Shown piece by piece: positions 27,961 through 36,885 of a stretch of DNA of 64,000 nt (its first letter is position 1; the number at the start of each line of letters is the position of its first letter). The position numbers and the translations under genes were made by a program. The notes under the pieces are model-generated. The model saw only the letters and a program-made list of their open reading frames with translations, was not told the DNA's origin and made no database searches. Origin of the DNA: Streptomyces sp. NBC_01304. Lineage in GTDB: Bacteria > Actinomycetota > Actinomycetes > Streptomycetales > Streptomycetaceae. The DNA is taken from positions 3,906,001 to 3,970,000 of the forward strand of contig NZ_CP109055.1 in NCBI RefSeq assembly GCF_035975855.1. Direction: 5' to 3'.

Positions 27961-29754
27961 ATGCCCCCTGCCGTCCGCATCCCCCGACCCCGCAGCCTGG
28001 CCGGCCAGCTCTTCGCCATGCAGGTCGTCCTTGTCGCCGTGGTGGTCGCCGGGTGCGCGGTCTTCGCGTACGTCACCGCGCACGACCGGGCCGAGGAGGC
28101 GGCGGGCCGCCAGGCCGGGGCCACCGCGCGGGCGGTGGCGGACTCTCCGTCGGTACGCACGGCCGTACGCTCCGCCGATCCGTCGGCCCGGCTGCAGCCG
28201 TACGCGGAGCGGGTACGCAAGGACACCGGCGTCGACTTCGTCACGATCATGGACACGGACGGCATCCGCTGGACGCACCCGCACCGGGACGAGATAGGCG
28301 AGCACTTCCTCGGCAACACGGCCCGCGCGCTGCGCGGCGAGACCTTCAGCGAGACCTACACCGGCACGCTCGGCCCGTCCGTGCGGGTCGTCACGCCGAT
28401 CCTGGACGGCGGGCGGATCACCGGCCTGGTGAGCGCGGGCATCACCGTACGGAGCATCAGCGAACAGGTCGGCAAGCAGCTGGCCGGGCTGCTCGGCGTC
28501 GCGGCCGGGGCGCTGGCCCTGGGCGGCCTGGGAACGTACGTCATCAACGCCCGGCTGCGCCGCCACACCCACGGCATGAACGCGGCCGAACTCAGCCGGA
28601 TGCACGCCTACCACGAGGCCGCGCTGCACGCCGTGCGCGAGGGCTTGCTGATGCTGGACGGCACCCGGCGGATCGCCCTGATCAACGACGGGGCCCGCGA
28701 ACTCCTCGCCGTCCAGGGCGACGTGGTGGGCCGCGGCATCGCCGACCTCGGCCTGCCCGCCCCGCTGACCGGCGCCCTCCTCGCCACCGAGCCCCGCGTC
28801 GACGAGGTGCACCTCACGGCCGACCGTGTCCTGGTCGTCAACACCTCCCCGGTCTCCGGCGGCGAGCGGCGCGGCACCGTGGTCACCCTCCGCGACCACA
28901 CCGAACTGCAGTCCCTGACCGGCGAGTTGACCCACGAGCGGGGCTTCACCCAGGCCCTGCGCTCACAGGCCCACGAGGCCGCCAACCGGCTCCACACGGT
29001 CGTCTCACTGATCGAGCTGGGGCGCGCCGACGAGGCGGTCGACTTCGCCACGGCGGAGCTGGAACTGGCGCAGACCCTCACCGACCAGGTGGTCGCGGCG
29101 GTCTCCGAACCCGTCCTCGCGGCGCTGCTGCTCGGCAAGGCGGCACAGGCCAACGAGCGGGGCGTCGAGCTGGAGGTCTCCCCCGACAGCCGCCTCGACG
29201 ACGGACTGCTGCCCGCCTCCCTGCCGGCCCGCGACCTGGTCACCGTCCTCGGCAACCTGATCGACAACGCGGTGGACGCCGCCGTCGGCACCCCCGGCGC
29301 GAAGGTCACGGTGACGGCACTCGCCGCATCCGACGAACTCCTGCTCAAGGTGACCGACACGGGCCCGGGCGTCCCACCCGGCCAGGACGTGTTCCGCCGC
29401 GGCTGGTCCGGCAAGGGCGAGGGGCGGGGGCTCGGGCTCGCCCTGGTGCGGCAGACGGCGGAGCGGCATGGGGGCTCGGCGGAGTCCGGCTCACCCGAAC
29501 CGCCCGCCTCGGGTGCGGAGTTCACGGTACGGCTGCCACTTTCGGCCCGTCCGGCCCATCCGGGCTTCCCTGATCCAGCCCGTCCGGCGTTTGAGGACGA
29601 GCGCGAAGCGCGAAAAGGGGGGCCCGGGGGCACAGCCCCCGAAACGGGCCCTGGGGCCGAAGCCCCCAGAACCGCCCCCCACCCACCCCAAGCGGCGCAG
29701 CCTTTCGGGAAGGGGCGGGTAGGGGAATCAAAAGACGCGGAGGCCAACCGATGA
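27961..29754 (+). CDS. CitA/DctS-type sensor histidine kinase with repeat-derived tail
   Basis: A 597-residue membrane kinase: TM1 (residues about 15-40), a periplasmic PAS-like sensor (45-170, FVTIMDTDGIRWTHPHRDEIG), TM2 (about 172-195), a cytoplasmic PAS (220-310), phospho-acceptor His338 in SQAHEAANRLHTV, and HATPase_c with N box LIDNAVDA and G boxes DTGPGVPP and GRGLGLAL. Residues from about 539 to 588 (ARPAFEDEREARKGGPGG onward) come from a dispersed intergenic repeat (29576-29725) and are absent from the catalytic fold. The stop overlaps the regulator start by 4 bp, so the insertion kept both frame and coupling. It probably senses extracellular dicarboxylate and controls dctA. Confidence 0.92.
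   Translation: MPPAVRIPRPRSLAGQLFAMQVVLVAVVVAGCAVFAYVTAHDRAEEAAGRQAGATARAVADSPSVRTAVRSADPSARLQPYAERVRKDTGVDFVTIMDTDGIRWTHPHRDEIGEHFLGNTARALRGETFSETYTGTLGPSVRVVTPILDGGRITGLVSAGITVRSISEQVGKQLAGLLGVAAGALALGGLGTYVINARLRRHTHGMNAAELSRMHAYHEAALHAVREGLLMLDGTRRIALINDGARELLAVQGDVVGRGIADLGLPAPLTGALLATEPRVDEVHLTADRVLVVNTSPVSGGERRGTVVTLRDHTELQSLTGELTHERGFTQALRSQAHEAANRLHTVVSLIELGRADEAVDFATAELELAQTLTDQVVAAVSEPVLAALLLGKAAQANERGVELEVSPDSRLDDGLLPASLPARDLVTVLGNLIDNAVDAAVGTPGAKVTVTALAASDELLLKVTDTGPGVPPGQDVFRRGWSGKGEGRGLGLALVRQTAERHGGSAESGSPEPPASGAEFTVRLPLSARPAHPGFPDPARPAFEDEREARKGGPGGTAPETGPGAEAPRTAPHPPQAAQPFGKGRVGESKDAEANR
29576..29725 (+). repeat. Dispersed repeat element inside the 3' end of the kinase gene
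   Basis: It contains CAGCCCGTCCGGCG and TTTGAGGAC (right half of the inner palindrome), a GGGGGCACAGCCCCCG hairpin and TTTCGGGAAGGGGCGGG (right outer arm). All are modules found at the intergenic copies. Length 150 bp, a multiple of three. Confidence 0.75.
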
Positions 29755-30443
29755 CCGAGCAAGCCCCCATCCGCGTCCTCGTCGTCGAAGACGACCCCGT
29801 GGCAGCAGACGCCCACGTCATGTACGTCAACCGCATCCCCGGCTTCGAAACCGTCGGCAAGGCCCACTCCGCAGCAGAAGCCCGCCGCGCACTGGCCAAG
29901 TGCGAGGTCGACCTGCTCCTCCTCGACCTGCACCTCCCCGACGGCCACGGCCTCCACCTGGCCCGCTCCCTGCGCGCCGCAGGCCACCACGCGGACGTCA
30001 TCGCCGTCACCTCGGCCCGCGACCTGGCCGTCGTACGGGAAGGCGTCTCCCTGGGCGTCGTCCAGTACGTCCTGAAGCCCTTCACCTTCGCCACCCTGCG
30101 CGACCGCCTCGTCCGCTACGCCGAGTTCCGCCACGGCGCCGCCGGCGAGGCCAGCGGCCAGGACGAGGTCGACCGCGCCCTCGCCGCACTGCGCTCACCC
30201 CAGCCGGCGGCCCTGCCCAAGGGCTTGAGCGCGCCCACCCTGGACCGCGTCACCCACATTCTGCGGACGACCCCGGAGGGCGTGACCGCGACCGCCGCCG
30301 CCGAGACCGCGGGCATCTCCCGCATCACGGCCCGGCGTTACCTGGAGCACCTGGTCACGGCCGGGCTCGCGGCACGCAGTCCGCAGTACGGGCAGGTGGG
30401 GCGGCCGGAGCTGAACTATCGGTGGACCACTGCAGCCAAATAA
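29751..30443 (+). CDS. CitB/DcuR-type response regulator
   Basis: A 230-residue regulator. The receiver domain (1-120) has the acidic pocket Glu13/Asp14/Asp15 and phospho-acceptor Asp59 (LLLLDLHLPDGHG), with the conserved lysine in YVLKPFTF. The output domain (about 160-228) is a winged HTH (GVTATAAAETAGISRITARRY). The start overlaps the kinase stop (ATGA). Together with the upstream kinase it should activate the divergent dctA gene; no palindrome is obvious in 27814-27960. Confidence 0.93.
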   Translation: MTEQAPIRVLVVEDDPVAADAHVMYVNRIPGFETVGKAHSAAEARRALAKCEVDLLLLDLHLPDGHGLHLARSLRAAGHHADVIAVTSARDLAVVREGVSLGVVQYVLKPFTFATLRDRLVRYAEFRHGAAGEASGQDEVDRALAALRSPQPAALPKGLSAPTLDRVTHILRTTPEGVTATAAAETAGISRITARRYLEHLVTAGLAARSPQYGQVGRPELNYRWTTAAK

Positions 30444-30590
30444 TCGCGGCATCTGCCGTAATACCGGCCAAATAGCGGCAGTTGATGCATAGGGCCAGAA
30501 GCATCTACGTACCAGGGTGGCCCGGCCCATAGGGTTCGAGGGAACACTCGAGTGGGATCTGATCCCCCTCGACTTCCCAGGGGGGAATCC

Positions 30591-31064
30591 ATGAAGATCC
30601 ATCCCATCACCGGCTTCATAGCCGCAACCGCCGTCGCCGCCACCGGCCTGGCGATGTCCCCGGCCTCCGCGGCCCCGGCCGCAGCGCCCCTCCACCAGAG
30701 CGGGCTGCACCTCGGCTACATCCACTACGACTCACGGGGCAGCGACACCGGCTCGAACAGCTCCCTGAACGACGAGTGGGTCAACATCCACAACAGCGGC
30801 AGCTCGGCCGTCCAGCTCAAGGGCTACAAGCTGAAGGACAACACCGGCTACACCTACACCTTCGGCAGCTACAGGATCGGCGCCGGCAAGACGGTCAAGG
30901 TCCGCACAGGCGTGGGCACGAACGCGTCCGGCGTCGTCTACTGGGACCGCGGCTGGTACGTATGGAACAACACCGGCGACAAGGCCCGCCTGATCAGGCC
31001 GACCGGCACCCAGCGGGACTCCTGCACATGGGGCAGCGGCCACAGCGCGATCAGCTGCCACTGA
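30591..31064 (+). CDS. Secreted lamin-tail-domain-like protein
   Basis: A 157-residue exported protein. The signal peptide is HPITGFIAATAVAATGLAMS, ending ASA. The mature part is one beta-sandwich of the lamin tail type (NDEWVNIHNSGSSAVQLKGYKLKDN, then TYTFGSYRIGAGKTVKV and NTGDKARLI). In bacteria this domain often binds surfaces or sits next to extracellular enzymes, but here it stands alone. The ATG at 30591 follows AGGGGGGAATCC. The 147-bp leader 30444-30590 holds the promoter region and no other gene. Role unknown. Confidence 0.85.
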   Translation: MKIHPITGFIAATAVAATGLAMSPASAAPAAAPLHQSGLHLGYIHYDSRGSDTGSNSSLNDEWVNIHNSGSSAVQLKGYKLKDNTGYTYTFGSYRIGAGKTVKVRTGVGTNASGVVYWDRGWYVWNNTGDKARLIRPTGTQRDSCTWGSGHSAISCH

Positions 31065-31167
31065 CTTCACCTGCAGGCTCGCGGCCTGGACGCACGGGCA
31101 TTGACCTGGCCAGACTGGGCGCTTACGTTCACCGAGCAGCCAACGAAGGCCCTGGGAGGTCGTACCC

Positions 31168-32544
31168 GTGCGCCCCACCGCCCCACTGCTCGTCGCCACC
31201 GTGCTCGTCGCCGGCACCGCGCTCACCGCGTGCGGCTCGGACTCCGGGAGTGATCCGGATGTCGTGAAGGTCTCGTACAAGCAGTCCATGGACAACTCGG
31301 TCAAGGTCATGGACACCTATCTCGGCGAGATGACCAAGCAGTTCGAGAAGGCGAACCCGGGCAAGAAGGTGAAGCTTGTCCCGATCAAGGCGCCGGACTC
31401 CGAGTACTACACCAAGCTGCAGCAGATGCTCCGCTCCTCGAAGACCGCGCCGGACCTGGTCTACGAGGACACCTTCCTCATCAACTCGGACATCACGAGC
31501 GGGTACTTGAAGCCGCTCGACCCGTACCTGAACAAGTGGAAGGAATGGCCCAACTTCATCGACACCGCCAAGGCGGCGGCCAAGGGCGAGGACGGCAAGA
31601 CGTACGGCGTGCCGGACGGCACGGACACCCGCGGGCTGTGGTTCAGCAAGGCCCTCTTCAAGAAGGCGGGACTGCCCGAGGACTGGCAGCCCAAGAACTG
31701 GGACGAGGTGCTTGACGCGGCCCGGACCATCAAGGAGAAGGTCCCCGGCGTCACCCCGCTGAACGTCTACACCGGCAAGCCCGCCGGCGAGGCCGCCACC
31801 ATGCAGGGCTTCCAGATGCTCCTGTACGGGACGGAAGGCGTGAGCACGGGCGCGGACACCGACCCGCTGTACGACGCGAAGTCGAAGAAGTGGGTGCAGG
31901 GCGGGCAGGGCTTCAAGGACGCGCTGAAGTTCGTGGAGACCGTCTACAAGGAGAAGCTCGGCCCGGACGTCGAGGACGCGCTCGATCCCAACTTCGGCAC
32001 CACGGTCCGCGGCAGCCTCCTCCCCAAGGAGAAGCTGGCGATCAACCTCGACGGCTCCTGGCTGCCGCAGGACTGGCAGGAGGGCGCGGGCCACGAGTGG
32101 CCGACCTGGTCGAAGGAGCTGGGCCTCGCCGCGATGCCGACGCAGAACGGCCAGGCGCCCGGCAAGGTCTCCATGTCCGGCGGCTGGACCTGGTCGATCC
32201 CGTCGAAGGCCGCCAACCCGGATCTCGCGTTCAAGTTCATCGAGACCATGCAGACCAAGGCCAACGCCCAGAAGTGGTACATCGCCAACTCCGGCATCTC
32301 GGTGCGCGAGGACGTGGCGAAGGACCCGGCGTACGTGAAGGCGCAGCCCGGCATCAAGTTCTTCACGGACCTGGTCGCCACGACGCACTACCGGCCCGCG
32401 TTCCCCGCGTACCCGAAGGTCTCGGTCGCCATCCAGGAGGCGATGGAGGGCGTGACGACGGGCGATGCCTCGGTCGACGACGCGGCGAAGGGCTACGACG
32501 AGGAGCTCGAATCGGCGACCAACGGCGAAGTGATCAAGAAGTGA
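31168..32544 (+). CDS. Sugar ABC transporter substrate-binding lipoprotein
   Basis: A 458-residue extracytoplasmic solute-binding protein (family 1, carbohydrate). The lipobox LTAC at about residues 19-22 gives a lipid-anchored mature protein. Typical features include GTDTRGLWFSKALFKKAGL and the C-terminal GGWTWSIPSKAANPDLAFKF. The GTG at 31168 follows GGGAGGTCGTACCC. It is followed at 10 bp by the first permease gene. The sugar cannot be told from sequence; no hydrolase or LacI regulator is adjacent to hint at it. Confidence 0.92.
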   Translation: MRPTAPLLVATVLVAGTALTACGSDSGSDPDVVKVSYKQSMDNSVKVMDTYLGEMTKQFEKANPGKKVKLVPIKAPDSEYYTKLQQMLRSSKTAPDLVYEDTFLINSDITSGYLKPLDPYLNKWKEWPNFIDTAKAAAKGEDGKTYGVPDGTDTRGLWFSKALFKKAGLPEDWQPKNWDEVLDAARTIKEKVPGVTPLNVYTGKPAGEAATMQGFQMLLYGTEGVSTGADTDPLYDAKSKKWVQGGQGFKDALKFVETVYKEKLGPDVEDALDPNFGTTVRGSLLPKEKLAINLDGSWLPQDWQEGAGHEWPTWSKELGLAAMPTQNGQAPGKVSMSGGWTWSIPSKAANPDLAFKFIETMQTKANAQKWYIANSGISVREDVAKDPAYVKAQPGIKFFTDLVATTHYRPAFPAYPKVSVAIQEAMEGVTTGDASVDDAAKGYDEELESATNGEVIKK

Positions 32545-32554
32545 GCGTCCGTAC

Positions 32555-33445
32555 GTGAAAACAGCTCACCGGGGCGGCGGCCCGCGTCGCCGCCCCCGCG
32601 TCCTCCGCGCCCTGCCCCTCACCCCCGCCGTCCTCGTGATGCTGGCGTTCCTTGCAGGACCGATCGGCTACTGCGTCTATCTGGCCTTCACCGACCTGCA
32701 GTTGACCGGCCAGGCCGAGTCGAGCTTCGTCGGGTTCGACAACTTCCTGGACGCGTTCGGTGACGAGGACTTCCTCAACGCCGTCTGGCTGACGCTGGTG
32801 TTCACGGTGCTGTCCTCGCTCATCGGGCAGAACACCCTGGGCCTCGGCCTCGCCCTGCTGATGCAGCGCGCGTCGAAGGCGGTACGCACCCTCACGGGCG
32901 GCATCGTGATCACGGCGTGGGTGCTGCCGGAGGTCGTCGCGGGTTTCTTGCTGTACGCGTTCTTCAAACGCGACGGCACCCTGAACGCGGTCCTCGACTG
33001 GCTCCATCTGCCCACCCAGAACTGGCTGTTCGCGCTGCCGATCCTCGCGGTGTCGTTCGCGAACGTCTGGCGCGGCACGGCCTTCTCGATGCTCGTCTAC
33101 TCGGCCGCGCTCAACGAAATCCCCAAGGAGATCGTCGAGTCGGCCCAGATGGACGGCGCGGGCGGCCTGCGCCGTCTCTGGCACATCACCCTGCCCATGA
33201 TCCGCCGCTCCATCGGCACCAACCTCATGCTGAACACCCTGCAGACCCTGTCGGTCTTCGGCCTGATCTGGGTGATGACCCGCGGCGGACCCGGCAACGA
33301 CAGCCAGACGCTGCCGCTGTACATGTACGAGCAGGCCTTCCAGAACAGCATGATCGGGTACGCGACCGCCGTGGCCCTGCTCCTGCTCGTGGTCGGCTCG
33401 CTCTTCTCGGTCGTCTATATGCGCCTGCTGCGGACGGAGATCTGA
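32555..33445 (+). CDS. Sugar ABC transporter permease (MalF-like)
   Basis: A 296-residue membrane permease with six TM segments. The ATPase-contacting EAA loop is seen as EIVESAQMDGAGGLRRLWHI plus TLPMI. The start is the GTG at 32555, 10 bp after the binding-protein stop. It pairs with the next gene. Confidence 0.92.
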   Translation: MKTAHRGGGPRRRPRVLRALPLTPAVLVMLAFLAGPIGYCVYLAFTDLQLTGQAESSFVGFDNFLDAFGDEDFLNAVWLTLVFTVLSSLIGQNTLGLGLALLMQRASKAVRTLTGGIVITAWVLPEVVAGFLLYAFFKRDGTLNAVLDWLHLPTQNWLFALPILAVSFANVWRGTAFSMLVYSAALNEIPKEIVESAQMDGAGGLRRLWHITLPMIRRSIGTNLMLNTLQTLSVFGLIWVMTRGGPGNDSQTLPLYMYEQAFQNSMIGYATAVALLLLVVGSLFSVVYMRLLRTEI

Positions 33446-33446
33446 C

Positions 33447-34313
33447 ATGGCGACGCGCACGTTCGCCGCCCGGTCACGCGGCCCGTTCCTGACCCCGCGC
33501 ACGGCCCGCCGCCTCGCCGCCGACCTGGGCCTGCTCGCCCTGGCCGCCGCCTTCGTGCTGCCGCTCGCCTGGGTGGTCCTGTCGTCCCTGGACGAGAAGG
33601 CCGACCTGAGAGTGCAGTGGCCGAAGGAGGCGTCCTTCGCCAACTTCGACGCCGTACTGACCGACGAGATCACCTTCACCCCCCTCCTCAACAGCCTCCT
33701 CCTGTGCGGCGTCGCGACCCTCCTCACGGTGGTCTGCGCGGCACTCGCCGCGTATCCCCTCTCCCGCTACCGCTCCCGCCTGAACCGCCCGTTCCTGCTC
33801 ACGATCCTCTTCGCCACGTGTCTGCCGATCACCGCGATCATGGTGCCGGTGTACGCGATGTTCGTTCAGGTCGAGCTGATCGACACCATGCAGGGCGTGA
33901 TCTTCCTCTTCGCCGCGTCCCAACTGCCGTTCGCCATCTGGCTGATGAAGAACTTCATGGACGGCGTCCCCAAGGAACTGGAGGAGGCGGCCTGGACGGA
34001 CGGCGCGTCCCCGCTGCAGTCCCTGTTGCGGATCGTGCTGCCGCTGATGGGACCGGGCGTCGCGGTCGTCACGGTCTTCTCGTTCGTGATGATGTGGGGC
34101 AACTTCTTCGTCCCCTTCATGCTCCTGCTGAGCCCGGACCAGTTCCCCGCGGCGGTGAGCATCAACGACTTCTTCGGCAACCGCGGGACGGTCGTGTACG
34201 GGCAGCTCGCCGCGTTCTCGATCATCTACTCGACGCCGGTGATCGTGCTGTACATGCTCGTCGCGCGGCGGCTGGGTGGAGGCTTCGCGCTGGGCGGGGC
34301 GGTCAAGGGCTGA
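33447..34313 (+). CDS. Sugar ABC transporter permease (MalG-like)
   Basis: A 288-residue six-TM permease with the EAA loop ELEEAAWTDGASPLQSLLRI and VLPLM. It starts one base after the stop of the MalF-like gene. No ATPase gene follows, so the importer probably uses the shared multi-sugar ATPase MsiK, as is usual for Streptomyces CUT1 systems. It is convergent with the gene ending at 34333; the 19-bp gap has no terminator. Confidence 0.92.
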   Translation: MATRTFAARSRGPFLTPRTARRLAADLGLLALAAAFVLPLAWVVLSSLDEKADLRVQWPKEASFANFDAVLTDEITFTPLLNSLLLCGVATLLTVVCAALAAYPLSRYRSRLNRPFLLTILFATCLPITAIMVPVYAMFVQVELIDTMQGVIFLFAASQLPFAIWLMKNFMDGVPKELEEAAWTDGASPLQSLLRIVLPLMGPGVAVVTVFSFVMMWGNFFVPFMLLLSPDQFPAAVSINDFFGNRGTVVYGQLAAFSIIYSTPVIVLYMLVARRLGGGFALGGAVKG

Positions 34314-34332
34314 ACCGCGGCGCCCCCACCGG

Positions 34333-35469
34333 TCAGGGCGTGACCGGGGCCTTGCAGCCGTGGGCCTTGGCCGAGCGGGTGGCGAAGGCCTTGAGGGCGG
34401 CTCGGGCGTAGGTCTGGTCGGCCTTCGTGTAGTCCCCGCGTGCGGCGGACTCGCGGTCCCACCCCGTGCTGTCGAGCACGGCGAAGGTGGCGGATCCGGC
34501 ACTGCCGGGGCACTTGGCCGTGCCCCAATACCCTTCGCGCAGCTTGCCCTTGGCGCCCTGGAACGGGGTCGGCTCCTCGTAGTCGTAGTCGTCCTGCTCG
34601 GCGCCGTACCGCTCCGCCTCGGCGTACGGGCCGTAGCGGGCGCTGAGCCTGAAGCGCTGCTCGCCCAGCACGTCACCCACCTCGCAGACCTCGGCGGGCG
34701 CACCCGCCCGGGCGCTCTCCCACGCACGGGTGACGTCCCGGCTCCGGACGGGCACACCGGCACACGTGCCGTCGGCGCCCGCCAGGGCGATGTGCTCGTC
34801 CTCGTTCACCGGCTGGGCGACGGTGCGCAGGCGTGTGCCCAACGGGGCGTCGCAGCGCCAGTGTTCGGAGGCGTTCGCGGCGGTGGCAGTGGCGATCCGG
34901 GCGAAGGCGGTGCGCCGGTCCGGGTTGTCCGTGGTGCTCTCCTCCAGCTCCACCTTCACCTTGACGAGCAGATCGTTGCGTCCTTTGCGGCAGTCGAGCA
35001 GCACATGGGTCGCCACGGCGTCGTCCCCGTCGGCCTCCTCGGCGAAGACGCCGTGCCAACCCCGGCCGAGCGGCACGGATCTGGAGGTGTTGAGGTCGCC
35101 GTACAGTCCCCGGCCGCCCGCTTGGTCGGCGCGTTCGTACTTCGGGGTGGGTACTGCATAGATGTCCACCGAGACCTCTCCCACGTGGGGCGCTTCCCCG
35201 ACGAGGTCGCAGCCCACCTGAAGCGTGCCCTTGCTGCCGTCGAGCGATCCTTCGGAGAAGGCCTCCTCGTCCTCGTCGGCCTGCACCCCGGCGCCCAGGA
35301 CCGCCTTCGTCTCACGCTGGGCGACGACTCCTTCGCAGGCATCGTCGAACGCGTCCGCCTGTGGCGATCCGCCACCGAACACGAGCCAGCCGCCCGCAGC
35401 GAGGACCAGCGCGCAGACGACCACCGCCAACCTCCCTGCGTACGGCCGCAGTTGCGTCAGCTGTCCCAC
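34333..35469 (-). CDS. Unknown membrane-anchored extracytoplasmic protein, paralogue B
   Basis: A 378-residue protein with an N-terminal TM anchor (RLAVVVCALVLAAGGWLVFGG) and a long soluble part with several cysteines (DACEGVVAQRE, VGCDLVGEAP, LLDCRKG, WRCDAP, AKCPGS, HGCKAP). The GTG at 35469 has AGGAGG 7 nt upstream and overlaps the end of the upstream gene by 13 bp. It is distantly similar to that upstream protein (both have an anchor, then CEG, Cys-spaced strands, a double Asp/Glu-rich loop and a final Cys). I do not recognise the family; no catalytic motif is visible. Confidence 0.7.
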   Translation of the reverse strand: MGQLTQLRPYAGRLAVVVCALVLAAGGWLVFGGGSPQADAFDDACEGVVAQRETKAVLGAGVQADEDEEAFSEGSLDGSKGTLQVGCDLVGEAPHVGEVSVDIYAVPTPKYERADQAGGRGLYGDLNTSRSVPLGRGWHGVFAEEADGDDAVATHVLLDCRKGRNDLLVKVKVELEESTTDNPDRRTAFARIATATAANASEHWRCDAPLGTRLRTVAQPVNEDEHIALAGADGTCAGVPVRSRDVTRAWESARAGAPAEVCEVGDVLGEQRFRLSARYGPYAEAERYGAEQDDYDYEEPTPFQGAKGKLREGYWGTAKCPGSAGSATFAVLDSTGWDRESAARGDYTKADQTYARAALKAFATRSAKAHGCKAPVTP

Positions 35470-36680
35470 GACTCGGCCTCCTGCAGAATTTCGGTGTCCC
35501 GGCAGTGGGCCTTCTTCGCCCAGCCGCCGTCGGCCGTCAGGTAGCGGTCCAGGAGGGCGCGCACCTGTGTCGAGAGCTTCTTGCGCTCGCCCTTCTCGAA
35601 GACGTACGCCTCGTCGCCGTACCCGTCCTCGGAGCCGAGCGTGAAGTCGGGCCGGAGGGCGGCCCGGTGATAGGCCGTGCCCCCGTCGCACACCGATCGG
35701 GCCCACAGTTCGAGCCGGCTCTCGCTGCTGAACACGATCTGCCCCGGTGTCAGGCCGGGCACCTGCTCGCGGTGCCGGAACGCCAGCTCGGCCACGGCCT
35801 TGCGGTACTCCCGCTCGCCGTCCGCCAGAAAGAGACCCGAGCGGCTCTCCACCCCCGCCTCGATGACGGGGACTCCCTCGACGGACGAGCCGGAATCCCG
35901 CCGCACCAGGCAACTCCCCTGCTGCCGGTAGAAGGACGCGTCCCCGGAACGGATCCAGTCGTCGGCGCCGATCCCCAGCGCACCGGGCTTCAGCCAGGAA
36001 CAGAGGCCGGACGGCTTCCCCGCCATGACGGCTTCGGCCTCGTGCGAGGGTTTCGTGGTCAGCGGGTCGGTGCCGCACTTCTGCCGCGCGGCGACCCAGT
36101 TGGCGACCCGCACTGCGGTGCGCGCCACCCGGTACCGGTTCGCCTTCGAGGGGTCCCCGTAGGAGTCGTCCCCCGTCGGCAGGTCGACGGTCACCTCGAA
36201 GTCCTTGCTCTCGCGGACCCGGCCCTGCACCCCGCCGGGGCACTCCACGACCAGGGAAGCGCGCGCTCCGTTGTCGTCCGCCAGCAGCCCCCTGGTGCCG
36301 GACGGCAGCCGGAACGGGAAGGGGTACGTGTCGTCGGCGGAGGCACGCGGCGCCCCGAGCAGCCCCTCCGCCCGCACCTGCACCCCCAGGTCGAGCCGGC
36401 AGTCGAGCAGCGCCCGGCTCTCCTGGCGGGGATCGAGCATCGAGCCGAACTCCTCGCCGTGCACCGGGGTGCCGTCGGGCACGAAGGCGGCCAGGTACTT
36501 CTGCGGCAGCAATCCCTCGCAGGCCGCCAGGTGCGCCTTGTTCGCAGCCTTCAGGTCGTCGCGCCGGTCCCCGCGCTCCTCGCACGAAACGGCCCACCAC
36601 GCGATCACGGCTCCGACCACGACGAGCGCCACGCACCGTGGCACCCACAGCCGCCACCCGTACCGATAGTCCCCCGCCAC
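35457..36680 (-). CDS. Unknown membrane-anchored extracytoplasmic protein, paralogue A
   Basis: A 407-residue protein with an N-terminal anchor (VALVVVGAVIAWWAVSC) and a Cys-containing external part (LAACEGLLPQKYLAAF, LLDCRLDLGVQ, VVECPGGVQG, RQKCGTDP, GLCSWLKPG, GSCLVRRD, SVCDGGTAY, AHCRDTE). The GTG at 36680 follows GGGGGAGC. It overlaps and is probably co-translated with the shorter paralogue downstream. Even numbers of cysteines suggest disulfides outside the cell. No function assigned. Confidence 0.7.
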   Translation of the reverse strand: MAGDYRYGWRLWVPRCVALVVVGAVIAWWAVSCEERGDRRDDLKAANKAHLAACEGLLPQKYLAAFVPDGTPVHGEEFGSMLDPRQESRALLDCRLDLGVQVRAEGLLGAPRASADDTYPFPFRLPSGTRGLLADDNGARASLVVECPGGVQGRVRESKDFEVTVDLPTGDDSYGDPSKANRYRVARTAVRVANWVAARQKCGTDPLTTKPSHEAEAVMAGKPSGLCSWLKPGALGIGADDWIRSGDASFYRQQGSCLVRRDSGSSVEGVPVIEAGVESRSGLFLADGEREYRKAVAELAFRHREQVPGLTPGQIVFSSESRLELWARSVCDGGTAYHRAALRPDFTLGSEDGYGDEAYVFEKGERKKLSTQVRALLDRYLTADGGWAKKAHCRDTEILQEAESWDS

Positions 36681-36885
36681 CCGGCTCCCCCTCGCCCGAT
36701 CCGGCGGCGCACGCTACCAGCCGCCCCACCCCCGTCAGGGCCTGCACACACAACGTCCACACACCGCCCAGATGATGGACGCCCCACCACGACTTCCCAG
36801 GTGAGGGCGTAGACGCCGTGCGTTCCTACGAGAGGTGATCTCAGCAGAACGCACCGTAGTCGACCGACGAGTAGCCCCCTAGCGT

